Shown: positions 1-12,596 of the stretch, one piece after another
Layout of the letters: every line of letters begins with the position of its first letter
Position numbering within the stretch: the stretch's first letter is position 1
NCBI GenBank assembly: GCA_008711295.1
Contig: VUYV01000081.1
Span: 1,264,099-1,328,098 of the forward strand
DNA from: Anarhynchus alexandrinus
Taxonomy: Eukaryota; Chordata; Aves; Charadriiformes; Charadriidae
Direction: 5' to 3'
Length of the DNA: 64,000 nt
Made by a program: the position numbers and the translations under genes
The notes under the pieces: generated by a model
Told to the model about the DNA's origin: nothing
Seen by the model: the letters and a program-made list of their open reading frames with translations, nothing else
The model's database searches: none

Positions 1-360
1 GGTTTTTATACGCAGGTAAAAGCACAGGCAGTCACCAGAAACAGAATGCCCACATCAGCTGAACCTGAGCTTCAAGGTTGGGCTTCAGCACAGGGAAGGA
101 AATGAGGAGACACTACTTGCAGTGCACTGATGAGGGAAGAGCCAAATGTTGGAATATTCTCGACCATGATTGGGTCGTTCACACCAGATGGAACTGAAGA
201 ACAGTCATCTACAACCTGATCTTATCAGCCCTATCTGCATTTCTGTTGCTGCCGGGTGAACTGATCCGTGGTGTGTCCTTAATGTCTTACTGGCCCTGAG
301 CCAGACTGGGAGCTGCCGTTGTACTCGTGCTTTGCACTCAGACTCTCTTACACGTCACAG
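1..360. other. Unique sequence, nothing recognised
   Basis: I see no repeat, conserved coding frame or RNA gene in this stretch. Base composition is mixed and there is no tail or terminal motif of a mobile element. Confidence 0.5.
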
Positions 361-760
361 TCAGGATGACCACCACATCGCGGACCTTACCGGAATACAA
401 AAATAAACCCAACTAATGAGTAGTAGTAAAACCAAAAGGCTTTAATGCTGGGAATAATTTACAGCATAAGCCAATTAAAGTTGCCGAACGCCATATGACT
501 TCCCCGGGGTGCGTACCTGAGGAACCGCTGGAGCTCCGGTGTTTTTATATACTCTTCCCCTGACTGAATAATTCCAGTCTACTCCATACGCTTTCTTCAA
601 AAGTGACCACTTTTACTCTAAACCCACTGTTGTTCATAATAGGTAGATTTTGTTCCCTGTCTTGGGTTTCAGATGACGTGGATGGATGCCTTTTGATTTC
701 CCTGGAAATACGTATGCATGTGGTTACATAATTAACAAGCTTCAACATAAATATTCCCCA
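361..760 (-). mobile_element. Possible LTR or promoter-like module (minus strand)
   Basis: Read on the minus strand, a TATA-like box (gtatataaaaac, near 541-553) is followed by a short G+C-rich stretch. About 100 bases further on is an ATTAAA polyadenylation-type signal (442-447) leading into a T-rich stretch. That order (TATA, short transcribed region, polyA signal) is what an LTR shows across U3-R-U5. A splice-donor-like GGTAAGG follows near 386-392 on the same strand. I could not find convincing TG...CA termini, a target-site duplication or a polypurine tract. The alternative is a host TATA promoter with a first exon, or chance. The 67-residue frame here resembles no family I know. Confidence 0.33.
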
Positions 761-2204
761 AAGATGAAGGCCACTCTATGTCTCCAAAACCCTAGACCTG
801 AGGCTTTACTCAGANCATCCTCGTGGCTTCGTGCTTTTGAACCATCTATATCTGTTCTGAGTTTATTTTTACTGTAAGGGACTTATTTGTATTCCTGACA
901 AAAATTAGTCAAACACATTTAGTCAGCAGCAGAAGAGTGAGTCTCTGCACAGCCCTGCATCCTCCACCCCATAGCTTAATACCCACCCCATAACTTGATA
1001 CCTGATTGCACTCCCACGGGTACTTACTTGCCCTCCCAAGGAGTTTGTGTAACAGCGCTATCTTGGGCCATATTTCACTTTACAGGCTTCACATTTCCCG
1101 GTTCATGGCTGTCCCCCTTCCTTCCGTAGCTGTAGGCAGCTGTCCTTTAAACAGCACTCCTCAAGGGCCGTTTACTCCAAACGGTGGAAACCGCGGTCTG
1201 CGTCAACGCGATTTCTACCTGGGGGAGGGTCTGGGTCCATCCCCTCTTCCCAGGACCACTCACGTGTCTCACATTAAACAGCAGAAGAGGCCTTGAAGCC
1301 AATCTCTCATCGGGCAAGTGGTGCACGCAGCACACGGTGCCAGGCAAGCGCTGCCTGCAGCTTGCTAATTAGGATGTTCCTTTTGTCCCCTCGCTTTGCT
1401 TCAGGCCCTTTGGAGAAGCAGTTTTTAAAAACAGGCTGGTAAGAACTACATTACTCTTTTCCCCTGAAAATATTCTTTGCTTCTTTCTGCTCGGAGAGAC
1501 TTGGTTAGAGATAAGTTATGTGTTAAGTAACGATTCAAAAGCTGGATGTGAACCTGCCTCTGGGGCAGCCAGAGGTTGTGGATTAGAATTCCCAGCAAAC
1601 CTCTACAGAAGCTCTGCTGTAGTCTCTTGCCTCCCCTTTTTTCCTTGTTAGAACGTGCTTTCTTCAGTCACGCTCTCTCCCGAAATGTTATTTTTCTGAA
1701 AGTATGCTGGAGAAGCAATGTGGGCAGCGAAGAAGCATGAACAACTACTGAAAGGTGGGGGAAAAGCAAGAAATCTGTCTGCTTTACCTTACCCCATCAG
1801 GAGTCTGATATGCAATCTGCGTACGCTGCCTGTGGCATTTCCCAGTCCTGCCTTACATTTTTAAACGAATGACTTTTGAGAAGAGGCTGAGAGAGTGCGG
1901 GTTGGTAAATGTGGAAAAGGGATGGGAGAGGGGATGGGTCTTTTTGCTTTCTTCTACTTCTTAATGAGTAGTAATAGAGAAAGTGGAAAGAGACATTTAT
2001 TTGAGATGCACGCTGAAAGTCTGAGAGGCAGCAGGCACATATTTCAGCAAAGAACGTTTCAATTAGATGTAAGAAAAAAAATAATTTATCAGCGTTGGTC
2101 AAACCATTTGCCCAGAGATTTTTCTGGAATCTCCCACTTTGCAGAGATTGTAAACACAACTGGAAAAGGACAGGAGTATCCCCACCTAATTTTTACTTCA
2201 GCCC
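761..2204. other. Unique sequence with one ambiguous base
   Basis: No gene or repeat is recognised. A single N lies at 815. Short overlapping frames around 1006-1372 and 1797-2212 occur on both strands and look like chance frames: they have no recognisable domain and no supporting splice context. Confidence 0.5.
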
Positions 2205-2280
2205 GGCTTTGAGCAGAGAGTTGGGCCAGATGACCCCCACAGGTCCCTTCCAACTTCAATTACTCTCTTTTTCAATAATT
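2205..2280 (+). mobile_element. Decayed CR1 3' end (plus strand)
   Basis: The segment reads as a diverged CR1 3' end. A GTTGGGCCAGATGACC core is followed by the characteristic run AGGTCCCTTCCAACTTCAAT. The tail that would normally be 8-bp repeats has decayed to T-rich sequence. This matches the general CR1 end (GTTGGACTAGATGACC followed by the TCCAACC block). It is clearly older and more diverged than the other copies in the window. Its upstream boundary is not visible. Confidence 0.6.
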
Positions 2281-4454
2281 TAGGAGTAGATCCTGTGTCG
2301 AAGATATGATTAGAAACAAGGAATATATTTATCATCTTCATGTTCTCATTTCATTCTATCTATTTTTTAGCTTTCTTTTTATTCTCTACCTCTGACATTT
2401 GTGGTACAGCACTGTTGGAAAGAACACCTTTTGTGACCTATGAGAATGATTTGCATGAATGCTTAAAACTCTTCCTTTATCTCCATAAGCACCATAGAAG
2501 TTTTTAAAAGATATGTCATTCCCTGTGAAAGTACCCTGTATAAAGCAAAATAAAAACATTTGCAAGAATCAGGAGAAACAGTTAGTAAAAAAACTGCCCC
2601 AAACTCCAAAAGTTTTGAAAACTCACCTCACCTGAATGGTTTGCCTCAATAGAAATCCTTTATCAGGTAGGGCACGTGGCATTCGTCGTGGTTCTGAAGT
2701 ATTTCCCACTATGACACTCAGTGCTCAAGTGCATTTGATTTCACCTGGACTTTAAGTATTTGCTCTAATTTTTCCACACTGTAGCACTGCCCAAGCGGAA
2801 CATTTCTTGGACAATTTCAGATAAAATTCTTTGTCTATTTTCCAGAATGGACGTAGACTGAAAATTGTTGTTCTTTGTCCTGCTATGAAAAATTCTGTTT
2901 AATTTTTCCTGTGCAAAATCCGTACAAACACAGCACTCTGGCAGAGAGACTTTCATCCTGCGCCGTAATCTGCATAAATCTCTGAATTTCACAGCTTAAC
3001 ACTGAAGCTTTGCTCTCACGTGGTTAGAGAAGGTAAAATTCCCCAACGCTGCCATCAGCTTGGGCCACATCAGGTCCTCATCCTCCATGAGGCCTTTGAT
3101 CAGGAGTTCGGAGCGGGGGTCAGGCGGGGCGGGCAGAGTCCCCGCCAGCAGCAGGGCTCTTGGCCAAAGGAAATCCCGCATCTGATGGGGGGGGAAGACA
3201 AAAATGTGTCTTCTCAGAGAAAAGGCGGATGTTAAAGTATAACTTCTGCAATTAAAAATAACGCAAGAAACAAATGGCTGTGAGTAAGAGGCCCTCACTG
3301 ACCACCAAGGTGGCCTTCCTTAACAGCGCTCATCAATTTTGCCTCGATATAAAATCTGAATTTTATGAGCCTCCATGAACTGCGTCTATATCCTATCCGT
3401 GTGGCTTATAACATTTTCATCATCAAATTAATTGGGACTCCTAAAAACTATTTTGAGGTACGAGCCATGAACTAATTTTTTAATTGGAACTCCGCAGCTT
3501 TATGGTAGCTAATTGCCATAGCTTGGTCACCCGGACTTTTCGCTTGGTCCTTACTTACATACATTTTAGGATCTTAATATATTTACCTAACATAAAATAT
3601 ACCTATATCTATGATATCTAATATAAAAAGAAATGTCCATGTCTCTTGTTTTTACTGCAAGCACTTTTCTGTAACCGTTACATGTTTTTCCCAGTTCACA
3701 AAAATTTCTGTTGTATAAATTCTGCTCCGCGTTTGTTTGCTACAAATGAGTTTTCTAACCTGCTGAACCCCAGTCCCTCATTTGCAAGTGGTTGTCAACT
3801 CACAGGACGACGGTGATTCGTTTTAAGCAGGAGAAGTATAAGAATACGAAAGTTTGCTAACTTTTTTCCAGTCTCAAAGCTTTCTATAATCAGTTGCAAG
3901 TGAGAATAACAATAGCTCTGAAATTGTTAAACTGAAAAAATGAGCTGGAGAAAAAGGTCAAGATTTGTTGCTGAAGGAGAAGCGCTTCCTTCTAGAAAAC
4001 AAGCCAGTTTTGTTCTTGTTAGCGAGGTCATGCAGCCAATTCATTTCATCTGACTTTAAGCAACCATTTTTAAAGCACTCAATTTATTAGATTTAGGGCT
4101 TTGGGCTGATACAGATTGCTGTGGCACCAACGAACCCCTGGAGTTACGTCAGCTTGGGATCTGGTGCTTGAATTTTTATTCTGTGTCTTGCCACATAAAT
4201 AAAAGTGGTTATGATAAGGTTTCTCCTCACAGGATTTTACAGGTCACGGAGGGGGTCACCAGAGACAGGAACTCACTGAAATAGTTTGCAGGTTCTTGTG
4301 TAACAGGATATGCTGCTGTGGTTTTCCCCCTCAAAAGGTGGCAATGCAGTCCCCAAAACCACCGATGTGCTACGCATGGCTCTTGCAGGGATCCTGCCTG
4401 CCACAAAGATCCAGTATGGACTGGTAAGACATATGTGTACCTCCCTGAGCACCT
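2281..4454. other. Unique A+T-rich sequence
   Basis: No repeat, RNA gene or credible exon is seen. A G-rich run at 3185-3193 and A+T-rich segments at 3560-3640 are the only compositional features. The opposite-strand frames at 2996-3298 are chance-sized. Confidence 0.5.
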
Positions 4455-4880
4455 ATCATAGAATCATAGAAAGGTTTAGGTTGGAAAGGACCTTGAAGAT
4501 CATCGAGTTCCAACCCCCCTGCCATAGGCAGGGACACCTCCCACCAGACCAGGCTGCCCAAGGCCACGTCCAGCCTGGCCTTGAACACCTCCAGGGATGG
4601 GGCCTCAACAACCTCTCTGGGCAACCTGGGCCAGTGCCTCACCACCCTCACAGGGAAAAACTTCTTCCTCATGTTCAATCTAAACCTGCCCTCTTCCAGT
4701 TTGAAGCCATTCCCCCTCGTCCTATCACTCCATGCCCCAGTAAAAAGTCCTTCCCCAGCTCTCCTGGAGCCCCTTTAGGGACTGGAAGGCCGCACTAAGA
4801 CCTCCCCGGAGCCTTCTCTTCTCCAGGCTGAACAGCCCCAACTCTTTCACCCTCTCCTCATAGGAGAGGTGCTCCAGCCC
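4455..4880 (-). mobile_element. CR1 retrotransposon, 3' portion (minus strand)
   Basis: The plus strand begins with the reversed CR1 tail (TCATAGAATCATAGAA) and the complement of the canonical 3' end. It then runs back through the C-terminal reverse transcriptase region. On the minus strand, fragments of [16 protein letters not shown] and [18 protein letters not shown] can be read. The copy is about 426 bp of an element several kb long, so it is strongly 5' truncated. It stops at the sequence encoding LSYE. The coding frame breaks at the stop just after WGME that the other common-group copies also carry. No target-site duplication is obvious. Confidence 0.95.
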
Positions 4881-7800
4881 TAAGAAGTCCCATGGCTGCA
4901 GCTCCTGGAGCTGTAACAGCTAGCAGCTCAAGGAGTCAAGACCCCTGACATGAAGAGGTAAAAAAATTATAAAAAAAAAAAAGGGAAAAAGGTGTTAAAG
5001 AGAACCTCTAGAGGGTGACTTGGCGAGACCACGGCTCAGCCTGCTCCAGGCTGCGGCGAAGGCTCAGTGGTCCGTCCCTGACTGAGGGCCACCTGCAGAA
5101 GTGTTTTGTCCCACCTGAGGAGCGTATTAGCGCTTAGCCCGGCACTGTGTTGGTCCTGACTGTCCGTTGCACGCGTTACCCAAAAAATAACGGCTGCGCT
5201 CTCTCTGTGCTGCTCACAGCTTCTTGCAAAGTCTCTTTGCATGTGGTGAAAGGTGCCCGAACCAAGGTGACTCAGGAGGGAGAGCAACGTGCGCTATTGG
5301 CATAAAGGTTCTTGTTGACTTACCTTCAGTGTTTGCACTTCACTAGAGGTATTTTAATTATTGATAAAAGCACGGTAAGGAGGGAATAGAAAGGGACAAA
5401 TAGTGGGAAGGGACAGAGGAACGGGGAGGAAGGGAGAAAAGCAAAGCAGAAATATTGTCGCTGAACTTCTCTTGAAGCACAGGTCATTAATACGGTACTG
5501 TACTCAAGCCAAGAGTGTGTCCATGCATGAGCAGAGAACTCCATCGTGAGCAGGAGAAGGTTGCTGAGACCTCCACAGTGCTCCACAGACCCCTACCGAT
5601 GCAGGGTGGCAATTTCTCCCCAGCCGCCCAGGGGGTGCTCCAACTCCTTCAAATTCATTCTCCCCTGAGGTTCACACCAGGGCTGAAAATGGAGGAGGGA
5701 AAACGGGACAGGAGCAGGGTGTGGGACAGGGAAGGAAAAGGGCAGAGGAAAGAAAAGCAACCTGCTTGAAAAAAGTGAAATAGTCATCCCACAGTGGAAC
5801 AGAGGTATGATAATTTGAATTTTCTCACGTTTTTCTTGGTCTAAGTGTACCTAGCCGCAGACAGATGTTGCAGATGGGCTGATTATCCAGGAAAATGTTA
5901 ACTTTTAGTATTCTGTACTCTTAAATGTTAAAATTGGCTTGAAGTATAAAGTTTCTTTTTTTTCCTAAAACCGTGTCATAGATGAAACATACAATTATAC
6001 ACTGACCAAAACAAATCCCCCATGTAATGGATTTGAGTGTATTTCCTTTTACTGCTGAGAGAATTTCCGTGTGCAATATGGGACAAAACAGATTCTTCTA
6101 CTACAAGCCTCCCCGGAGCATGGAAGAAATCTCAGATACGTCTCATTAGCTTTCCTGCATGTGTGTCTAATTATGAAGTGCTATAATTGATCTTTTTCCT
6201 TTTCAAATTAATTTATAACATAAGAAGATTTGATTGAGGAAATGTACAAAAGGAATACTTTGGTTTGACCTTACAGCTTGTTCCAACTCTTTGGCTGGTG
6301 TCCATCAGGATCATTAAAATCAATTAAAGAGTTAAGTACAGGACAGCTATTGTTCTGCCATAGAATCAATAGACCCTTTCAAATCTCCTGCAATTTGGGG
6401 GATGACAGCAGACAGTTTAAAGAATCACTCTTTTGTAGAACCGTAGGTTCTAATCCTGCATACAATGACTTTGTTCGGTTTATTTGCCTCTTTAAAGGCA
6501 AACGCATATGCTTTGGGGGATTGGAAACACAGCGTGATCTACAAGAGAGGCACTCGATCCGCATTCCATCTCTGATAGCATGGACACGCTGCATGAAAAT
6601 GAAAATAGAGCTGATTTCTTTGCTCCAATCAATTTCATTGAAATTGCTGAATATTCAGTCCACTAACGGTTGGTCATTGGTATCTGCAGCTATATTTAGA
6701 GAAGGGAAAAAAAGAGATATTTGTATCCAAGGAACAAAGAGGTGGCCTACGTCATCGCTACGGGGCCGCATCAGCTGGTGGCAGTCATTGCAGCAGCTGA
6801 AATAAGGAGCGTGGGGAAGGAGAGGCTGACACCAACGCTTACGGCCCAGAAGGTACACTCGGAGCCAGAAAGCAGCTTGCCTTGCCTGGTGAAATGGCGT
6901 TATTTCGTGCGAAGCGTGGCTCCGTTCAGAAACTGCAAACTCAGAGCTGGGGCAGTGATTGTTCATATTTTTTGTTCATATTTGTTTGCACCTCCCAAGC
7001 GGCGCTGATGGTGCCTGGGGGTGTCAGTGCTGATGTTCGGTCAATGCAAAAGGACTCTCGTGCTTTTTGTTATTTAGCAGCTCTCGCTGGGCTGTGGGGG
7101 AGCCGGTGCTAAATGCAATCAGCTTCAATCACAGTGAAATATTACAGACCAGACAGTCATGCTGGAAACTAAGGATGAGCGGAGAATAATACCGCACACC
7201 TTATTTATGACCGAGTTTAATACATAATGATGGAGAAATGAACGAAGAGAGGAAATTCCCTGAAGTCAGTGCCTACAGTCACACTCAGATCTTATTTGTG
7301 GGCACAAAGGAAGCACACCTTATATAAATAAAATCAAGAGTTTGTTGCTCATATAATGGAAATTGAAAAAGTCTAATTGTTTTTTGTGCACATCTAATTG
7401 TTATGGAAAAAAGAAAGAATAATAGAATTAGCAATGGTATACGCACACATCTCAGTTTCTACGCCTTTTCCTGGGGTTATGGTCTCCCTTTCGCTGCTCC
7501 AGTGGTGGTGGGTGTTACGGCAAGCTCTCCGCATCTGGAGTCCTTCACTGGGAGGAACACCTTGTCCACGTTGATGGTTTCACCTCACTCGGAACCTTTC
7601 TTACACGTTTGCTGACATGCTTTCATACCTCGCTCTTTCTCCATTGGTCTGCAGCTCCATGTTATGCCCAAATTTATTACATATGATATTTTTTTTCTAT
7701 GCTGGACACTATTTCTTTGTTCTTTTTTCCGCCCCTTAGGTCTGCATTTCTTTGACCAACCATGGCTGAGCAGTGCACGGCCTTGGGGCCGCTTGTGTCG

Positions 7801-8640
7801 GCCTCTGCCCCATCTCCCCATTCCCCTGCATTTGGTGCCTCCACTTCTCCAGGCTGCTGTCTCACCAACCCGTGTTTCGGTACGCGACATCGTTACAGCA
7901 GAGGCATCAAACCATGGTGGTAGCACACAAAGGCAGAACAAAGAAACACAAATTGGCTGTAGACAACTGGCAATTAGGAAAAATGATGTTACAGCTAAAC
8001 CGCATTAAAGCAAAGCTGCTGGCAGGTCAATAAAAGTTCAGACAGAGCAAACATGACAATCTTCGGGGCCGAGGCCTTGCGAGCTCGGTACACTTGTGGC
8101 CACTTGCTAGCAATGGCAATGCCATCGTGTAGAGCTACGGGGTAACGCCATTAGCTGCATGTAAGCTCAGCAGTAAATCTTATAAAATTATTTTCTTCAC
8201 CTGACAAGGTGCTTAATTCAACATTAACATGTTGTCTGCCTGCAGTGAGAAATAATCACTCATTTTTTTCTCCCGAAAAAAACAAATTAAAAAATGTTTC
8301 CACATCCAGTGGGAGGACTCCTAAGCACTGATAACTGCATAATCTGTAATAAACTGTCATAGATAGAGGTGTCTACACTAAAAAAATTAATAAAATATCA
8401 GCGTTGTAACTTCACTTTACAATGTGGCTTTCAGTTTACATGAGAATAAGACTAAATATAAGCACAATGTATCTCACAGTCCATAATACCATATATATTT
8501 GTTATCATCCACAGTATAAAGGTGATTTGAAAGCACTTTCTTTCTTACTTTGGGAAGAAGCGGTTGATCTCTACAACAAGACAAACACATTAAAAATTAT
8601 GTTGTTTTTTCATAAATTAACAGGCTACCCCTGTTTCTCT
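4881..8640. other. Unique sequence, no gene recognised
   Basis: The stretch holds an A-rich tract (4962-4985) just beyond the CR1 copy and purine-rich segments at 5360-5460 and 5690-5760. A 175-residue frame starting with TTG at 6278 has no recognisable domain and overlaps opposite-strand frames, so I do not call it a gene. The rest is A+T-rich unique sequence. Confidence 0.5.
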
Positions 8641-8689
8641 TCGCTCCTCAGGTTCTCAAGCAGATACCCCACCAGGCAGCAATTAGCCC

Positions 8690-9290
8690 TGCTGCCATCC
8701 GGGCAGCGCTGGCGGCGGGCGCCCCTTCTGCCTGAGGCCGCCCAGCCAAGCAGGGGCAGGAGGGGGACGCAGGAGGGGGCAGCGGGAAAGCGCCATGGCA
8801 GGGCACCCCCCTCCGCAGCTCCAGCCTCCAGGGGTGCCAGGGAAAGCCCCCTCTCCGTTGGTCATGGCTGAAGGTGCAACCGCTGCCTGTCTGACAGGAC
8901 CGGAGAGAGGACATCGGGGGACCTCGGAGGATCCCCACCATGGCTCCCGTGAAGAAGCGGGGCCAGAAACGCCGCGTCCCCTTGGCCGTGCCACCAGGGC
9001 TGACTGCCCACATGCCCTCTGGGGGCTTCTCCCCCCTTTTCCGACAAGTCAGTGTAAGCATCTCCCTGGCACGGGTGGGCACCAGGGACGTTTCTAGAAA
9101 GGCTGCGTGGCTGTCGAAGGGAGAGGCAGGAGTTAAGCACCCTGCTGCTCCTCGGCGTGCCCTGGCAGCCGGCTGGGAAGCCGCAAAAACGCTGACAGCT
9201 GAAAATTCATCATTAAAATGTTCTTCAGCGTCCGCCTCTCTTCCCCCCCTCGCCGGCAAGCCCCCGACACCGAGACAAACAGGGTGACCC
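8690..9290. promoter_or_regulatory. G+C-rich, CpG-enriched patch
   Basis: About 600 bp stand out from A+T-rich surroundings. Counting by eye gives 38 CpG dinucleotides in roughly 8641-9300, with G+C a little over 60 percent. The observed/expected ratio is therefore around 0.65, at the edge of usual CpG-island thresholds. Several overlapping frames are open on both strands (up to 203 residues on minus), as expected for G+C-rich DNA, and none resembles a known protein. It could be a distal promoter, an orphan CpG island, a first exon of an unseen gene, or simply a G+C-rich insertion. Confidence 0.4.
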
Positions 9291-9580
9291 TGACAAAGAG
9301 CTGACTCTTGCCTCGTGTGTGCCAGCTACCAGGCTTCACTACCGCCGCTTTCTGCCCTAGCAGAGCTATTCCTAATTGCGTGTCAGGAACGTTTCCTGCC
9401 TCAGAAGGCAATCATCTGTATCGGGGAAGAAATAAACCACCCGAGGTGTCTCCATGAGCCAGAGAGTCTTTCTTCCCTAGCAGTAGGGTGGGCTCAGCAC
9501 CCCGCTTTGGGCGGTGGGCAAGCCCCACATCCCCAAATAGGAGGGAATCAAAAAAGGGGAAAATAACATTTGTCGAAAAA
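9291..9580. other. Unique sequence
   Basis: No feature is recognised between the G+C-rich patch and the short tandem repeat that follows. Confidence 0.4.
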
Positions 9581-9635
9581 AATACTTAAATGCTTAAATA
9601 CTTAAATACTTAATATACTTAATATACTTAAATAC
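9581..9635. repeat. Short A+T tandem repeat (TTAAATAC-type)
   Basis: The units AATACTTAA and TAATACTT-like variants repeat about six to seven times with slight length variation (8-9 bp). It is a simple-sequence microsatellite with no neighbouring element to explain it. Confidence 0.85.
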
Positions 9636-10092
9636 ATCAGAGTCAGCAGAAACTGCAGGGCTCCCCACGCAGCCCTCGCTTGAAACACTTGAGGCTATAG
9701 AGGGGCGGGATGCAAGCTAACACGCCGTGGGAGCGGAGGAGCTTTAGCGAGAAAACGCTCTGTTAATACTCCTTAATTGAGGTCATTTACGGGCAGCGTG
9801 CAAACTGGCACGACGGAAAAATAAAACGCCGCGTGCATTGCTTCTTTTCTGCGGAGTGAGTATTATGAGGTGGGGTCTGCAATTTGTAATACACCGCCTG
9901 ACGTTTCCTCAATTCTACTGTTAATTTTGGTGCCTCAGATTGTACAATATTTCCCTCGTGGAACCAACGGGAAGAACATTTGCGACTTGGAAGCAATTTT
10001 GAGAAAAACACCTGCGTATCTATTGCATTAGTGTATTCCTAACGAAGCAAAAGGATGCTTCTGATTGCCATCAGAGATTACACGTATTTTTT
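9636..10092. other. Unique sequence
   Basis: Nothing is recognised. A 74-residue minus-strand frame at 9787-10011 has no identifiable domain. Confidence 0.4.
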
Positions 10093-10506
10093 TCATAGAA
10101 TCATAGAATCATAGAATGGTTTAGGTTGGAAAGGACCTTGAAGATCACTGAGTTCCAACCCCCCTGCCATAGGCAGGGACACCTCCCACCACACCAGGCT
10201 GCCCAAGGCCACCTCCAGCCTGGCCTTGAACACCTCCAGGGATGGGGCCTCAACAACCTCTCTGGGCAACCTGGGACAGTGCCTCACCACCCTCAAAGTG
10301 AAAAACTTCTTCCTAATGTTCAATCTAAACCTGCCCTCTTCCAGTTTGAAGCCATTCCCCCTCGTCCTATCACTCCATGCCCCAGTAAAAAGTCCTTCCC
10401 CAGCTCTCCTGTAGCCCCTTTAGGTACTGAAAGGCCGCACTAAGATCTCCGCGGAGCCTTCTCTTCTCCAGGCTGAACAGCCCCAACTCCTTCAGCCTCT
10501 CCTCAT
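10093..10506 (-). mobile_element. CR1 retrotransposon, 3' portion (minus strand)
   Basis: Three reversed tail units (TCATAGAA repeated) open the copy at 10093. The CR1 3' end follows, then the reverse transcriptase C-terminal region, readable on minus as [16 protein letters not shown] and [18 protein letters not shown]. It ends at sequence encoding EERLKELG, where it joins a CTCCTCT-rich stretch. Its length (about 414 bp) and gene order match the copy at 4455, and it carries the same group-wide stop after WGME. Confidence 0.95.
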
Positions 10507-12486
10507 CTCCTCTCTCCTCCTTTTTGAGCAGGCTGTAATTTTCTAGGAAAGCCCGAGATCCTGGTTTTCTATAGCGCAATTGCCACACCTGAAATGTTTA
10601 TTCTGATTTTTTTCTTTGGCCACTGTTAGCTATTTATACCTGGAAAATAGGAACTTTTGTAGATCTAAGAAAGTGGTCATTACGTTTTTCAGTGTTACAG
10701 ACTGTTTTTTTCTGCTTCCTCATTATATTTTTAAGCTTAAAATCCTTCCAGCCCTTTTAATTTTTCTCAAGGAATTAGACATACAAAATCTTATGTTACT
10801 ATTATAGATCATAAATTTTGTCCTTACATTTTTCTTTATGCAGTTTGCACTACATTATTCTATGCAAACTCCAACTTAACTCTCAAAAATGCATATAATC
10901 ATATTTTATTTTCAATGTTTATTACCTTTGAAAATATAAAAAAAAAGCTGTTTATTATTTTAATTGACCATCAGCCGGCACATCGTTTTCATGTTTCTTC
11001 CTTTATATTACACAGATTACAAGTCCTGGGAAAAAAAATTTACTAGATAATAAAATGTCTTTTGAAGAACTGAACCATACAAATTTAATGTAGTATACAT
11101 ACATTTCTAAGTGGCGTGTGTTGCAGATAAAAGGGATAATGTACAAGTCCTTTATTTTTCAATTACTATTGTTATATTCAGAAAAAAAAAAACCTATTAA
11201 ATTTATCACAATTAAAGCAGAATTCAAACTTTCCCATTTAACTCCGGTTCCTCCACTGTTGTTTTTTTTTCTGAAAAGCACTTCAACAAAGGTTTACCAG
11301 AATGTTTTATAGCAAAAAATCAATCCCTGAAAGATAACGATATATGATAGCAACCTTACGCATTGGATTTGACTACTTCGCAATAAATAGGGGGAAAAGT
11401 TATATAACCCTGAGGGAGAACATCTCTCTCTTATGTGGGATTCCCATTTGCTGGATTAAAATAATCATGTTGTAACTACATAGAAAGAATAGTTCATTTT
11501 TTCTTTTTTTACTCTTCTATATGTAACTGTCCCCTAAATGAAATCTGGACACCTGCTTATTACAGACTCTTGACTTGTTCAGTAAGAAAAGGCACTTTGT
11601 ATATTGAATTCTGCACAGGAAGGAAACCTGCCTCTCAAATGATCTTGAACTGGAGCTTTCAATGCAGAGTGCCCTCCCACACAAATTAAAAAGAAGGAAA
11701 AAAGAAAAAAGAAGCAACCATAAGTGTTTGTTTAGATGGAAGTCAAAAGGAATAAGCATTTTTTTCAGAATTTTTACCCGAAATTAGTATCAACAAAAGC
11801 TTTGTTTGCAGAAATTTCTATAATCATTTAAATCTGGGTCTCCCTCCTCACCCTTCTTTCCTAACAAAGTTTGGGCGGCTGCTGAATGGAGCAGAGCCGC
11901 AGTGCAACAGCCTTCGCCGGTGGAAGCAACTCTCCTGCGCTTGTATTTGCACTTTCTTTCCGCAGCTCCTTATCCATGGGAACAGTTAATTTACGTTTCG
12001 GCCATATCCCATTTTCTTCTTCTACTCTCCCGTCAGTACGGGGTGTGAGCGCAGACACTCACACACAGCCCCGGCAGCGCAGACACACGGTTCGTTTGCA
12101 TTACACTGTCATCACTATGATTTATCGCAGCCGCTCCCAGAATAAGACATTAAATTCACCTTATTGTCCCTCAAGGAGCAAGTTTTAGAGCTCATACCGG
12201 AGAGCGGAGCAGAGTACATGAAGGCTGTAAGGTTTCCCACAGTCCCCAAATTGATTTTTTACGTCCCTGCGGTGCGGAACCAAGATTCATACAGTTAGGT
12301 CGAAAGCAAGGTTTTCGTGAGCACCTTTCAAAAGCGCGGGCACACAGTGATGCGTCCTCCTTTGTAAAACATGAAAATGCCAAATGCTAAGTACTTGCTA
12401 CCCCAAGACTCTGCTGGCACAGTAACACGGGAGCTCTGCTCACTATTATCTTCCTCGACATATAAACCCCAATGGTGAATCAATTC
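10507..12486. other. Unique A+T-rich sequence
   Basis: The stretch is strongly A+T-rich between 10600 and 11500. It contains many short A or T runs and no repeat family I recognise. Small frames at 11886-12188 and elsewhere have no domain. No RNA gene is seen. Confidence 0.5.
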
Positions 12487-12596
12487 ATAGGATCATAGAA
12501 TCATAGAATGGTTTAGGTTGGAAAGGACCTTGAAGACCATCGAGTTCCAACCCCCCTGCCATAGGCAGGGACACCTCCCACCAGACCAGGCTGCCC
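12487..12596 (-). mobile_element. CR1 3' end stub (minus strand)
   Basis: Only about 110 bp are present: the reversed tail (ATCATAGAATCATAGAATGG), the AGGTTGGAAAGGACC block and the CCCCCCTGCCATAGGCAGG block. It stops inside CAGGCTGCCC. This is the extreme 3' end of a common-group CR1, 5' truncated very near its 3' terminus. The sequence after 12597 is unrelated to CR1. Confidence 0.95.

Noticed and set aside
6278..6805. 175-residue open frame on plus
   Set aside because: It starts with TTG, has no recognisable domain, shares the region with frames on the other strand and has no splice context. In this A+T-rich vertebrate DNA it is best read as chance.
8648..9259. 203-residue minus-strand frame in G+C-rich DNA
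   Set aside because: Several frames on both strands are open at once, as expected when stop codons are rare in G+C-rich DNA. The Pro/Gly/Arg-rich product shows no domain.
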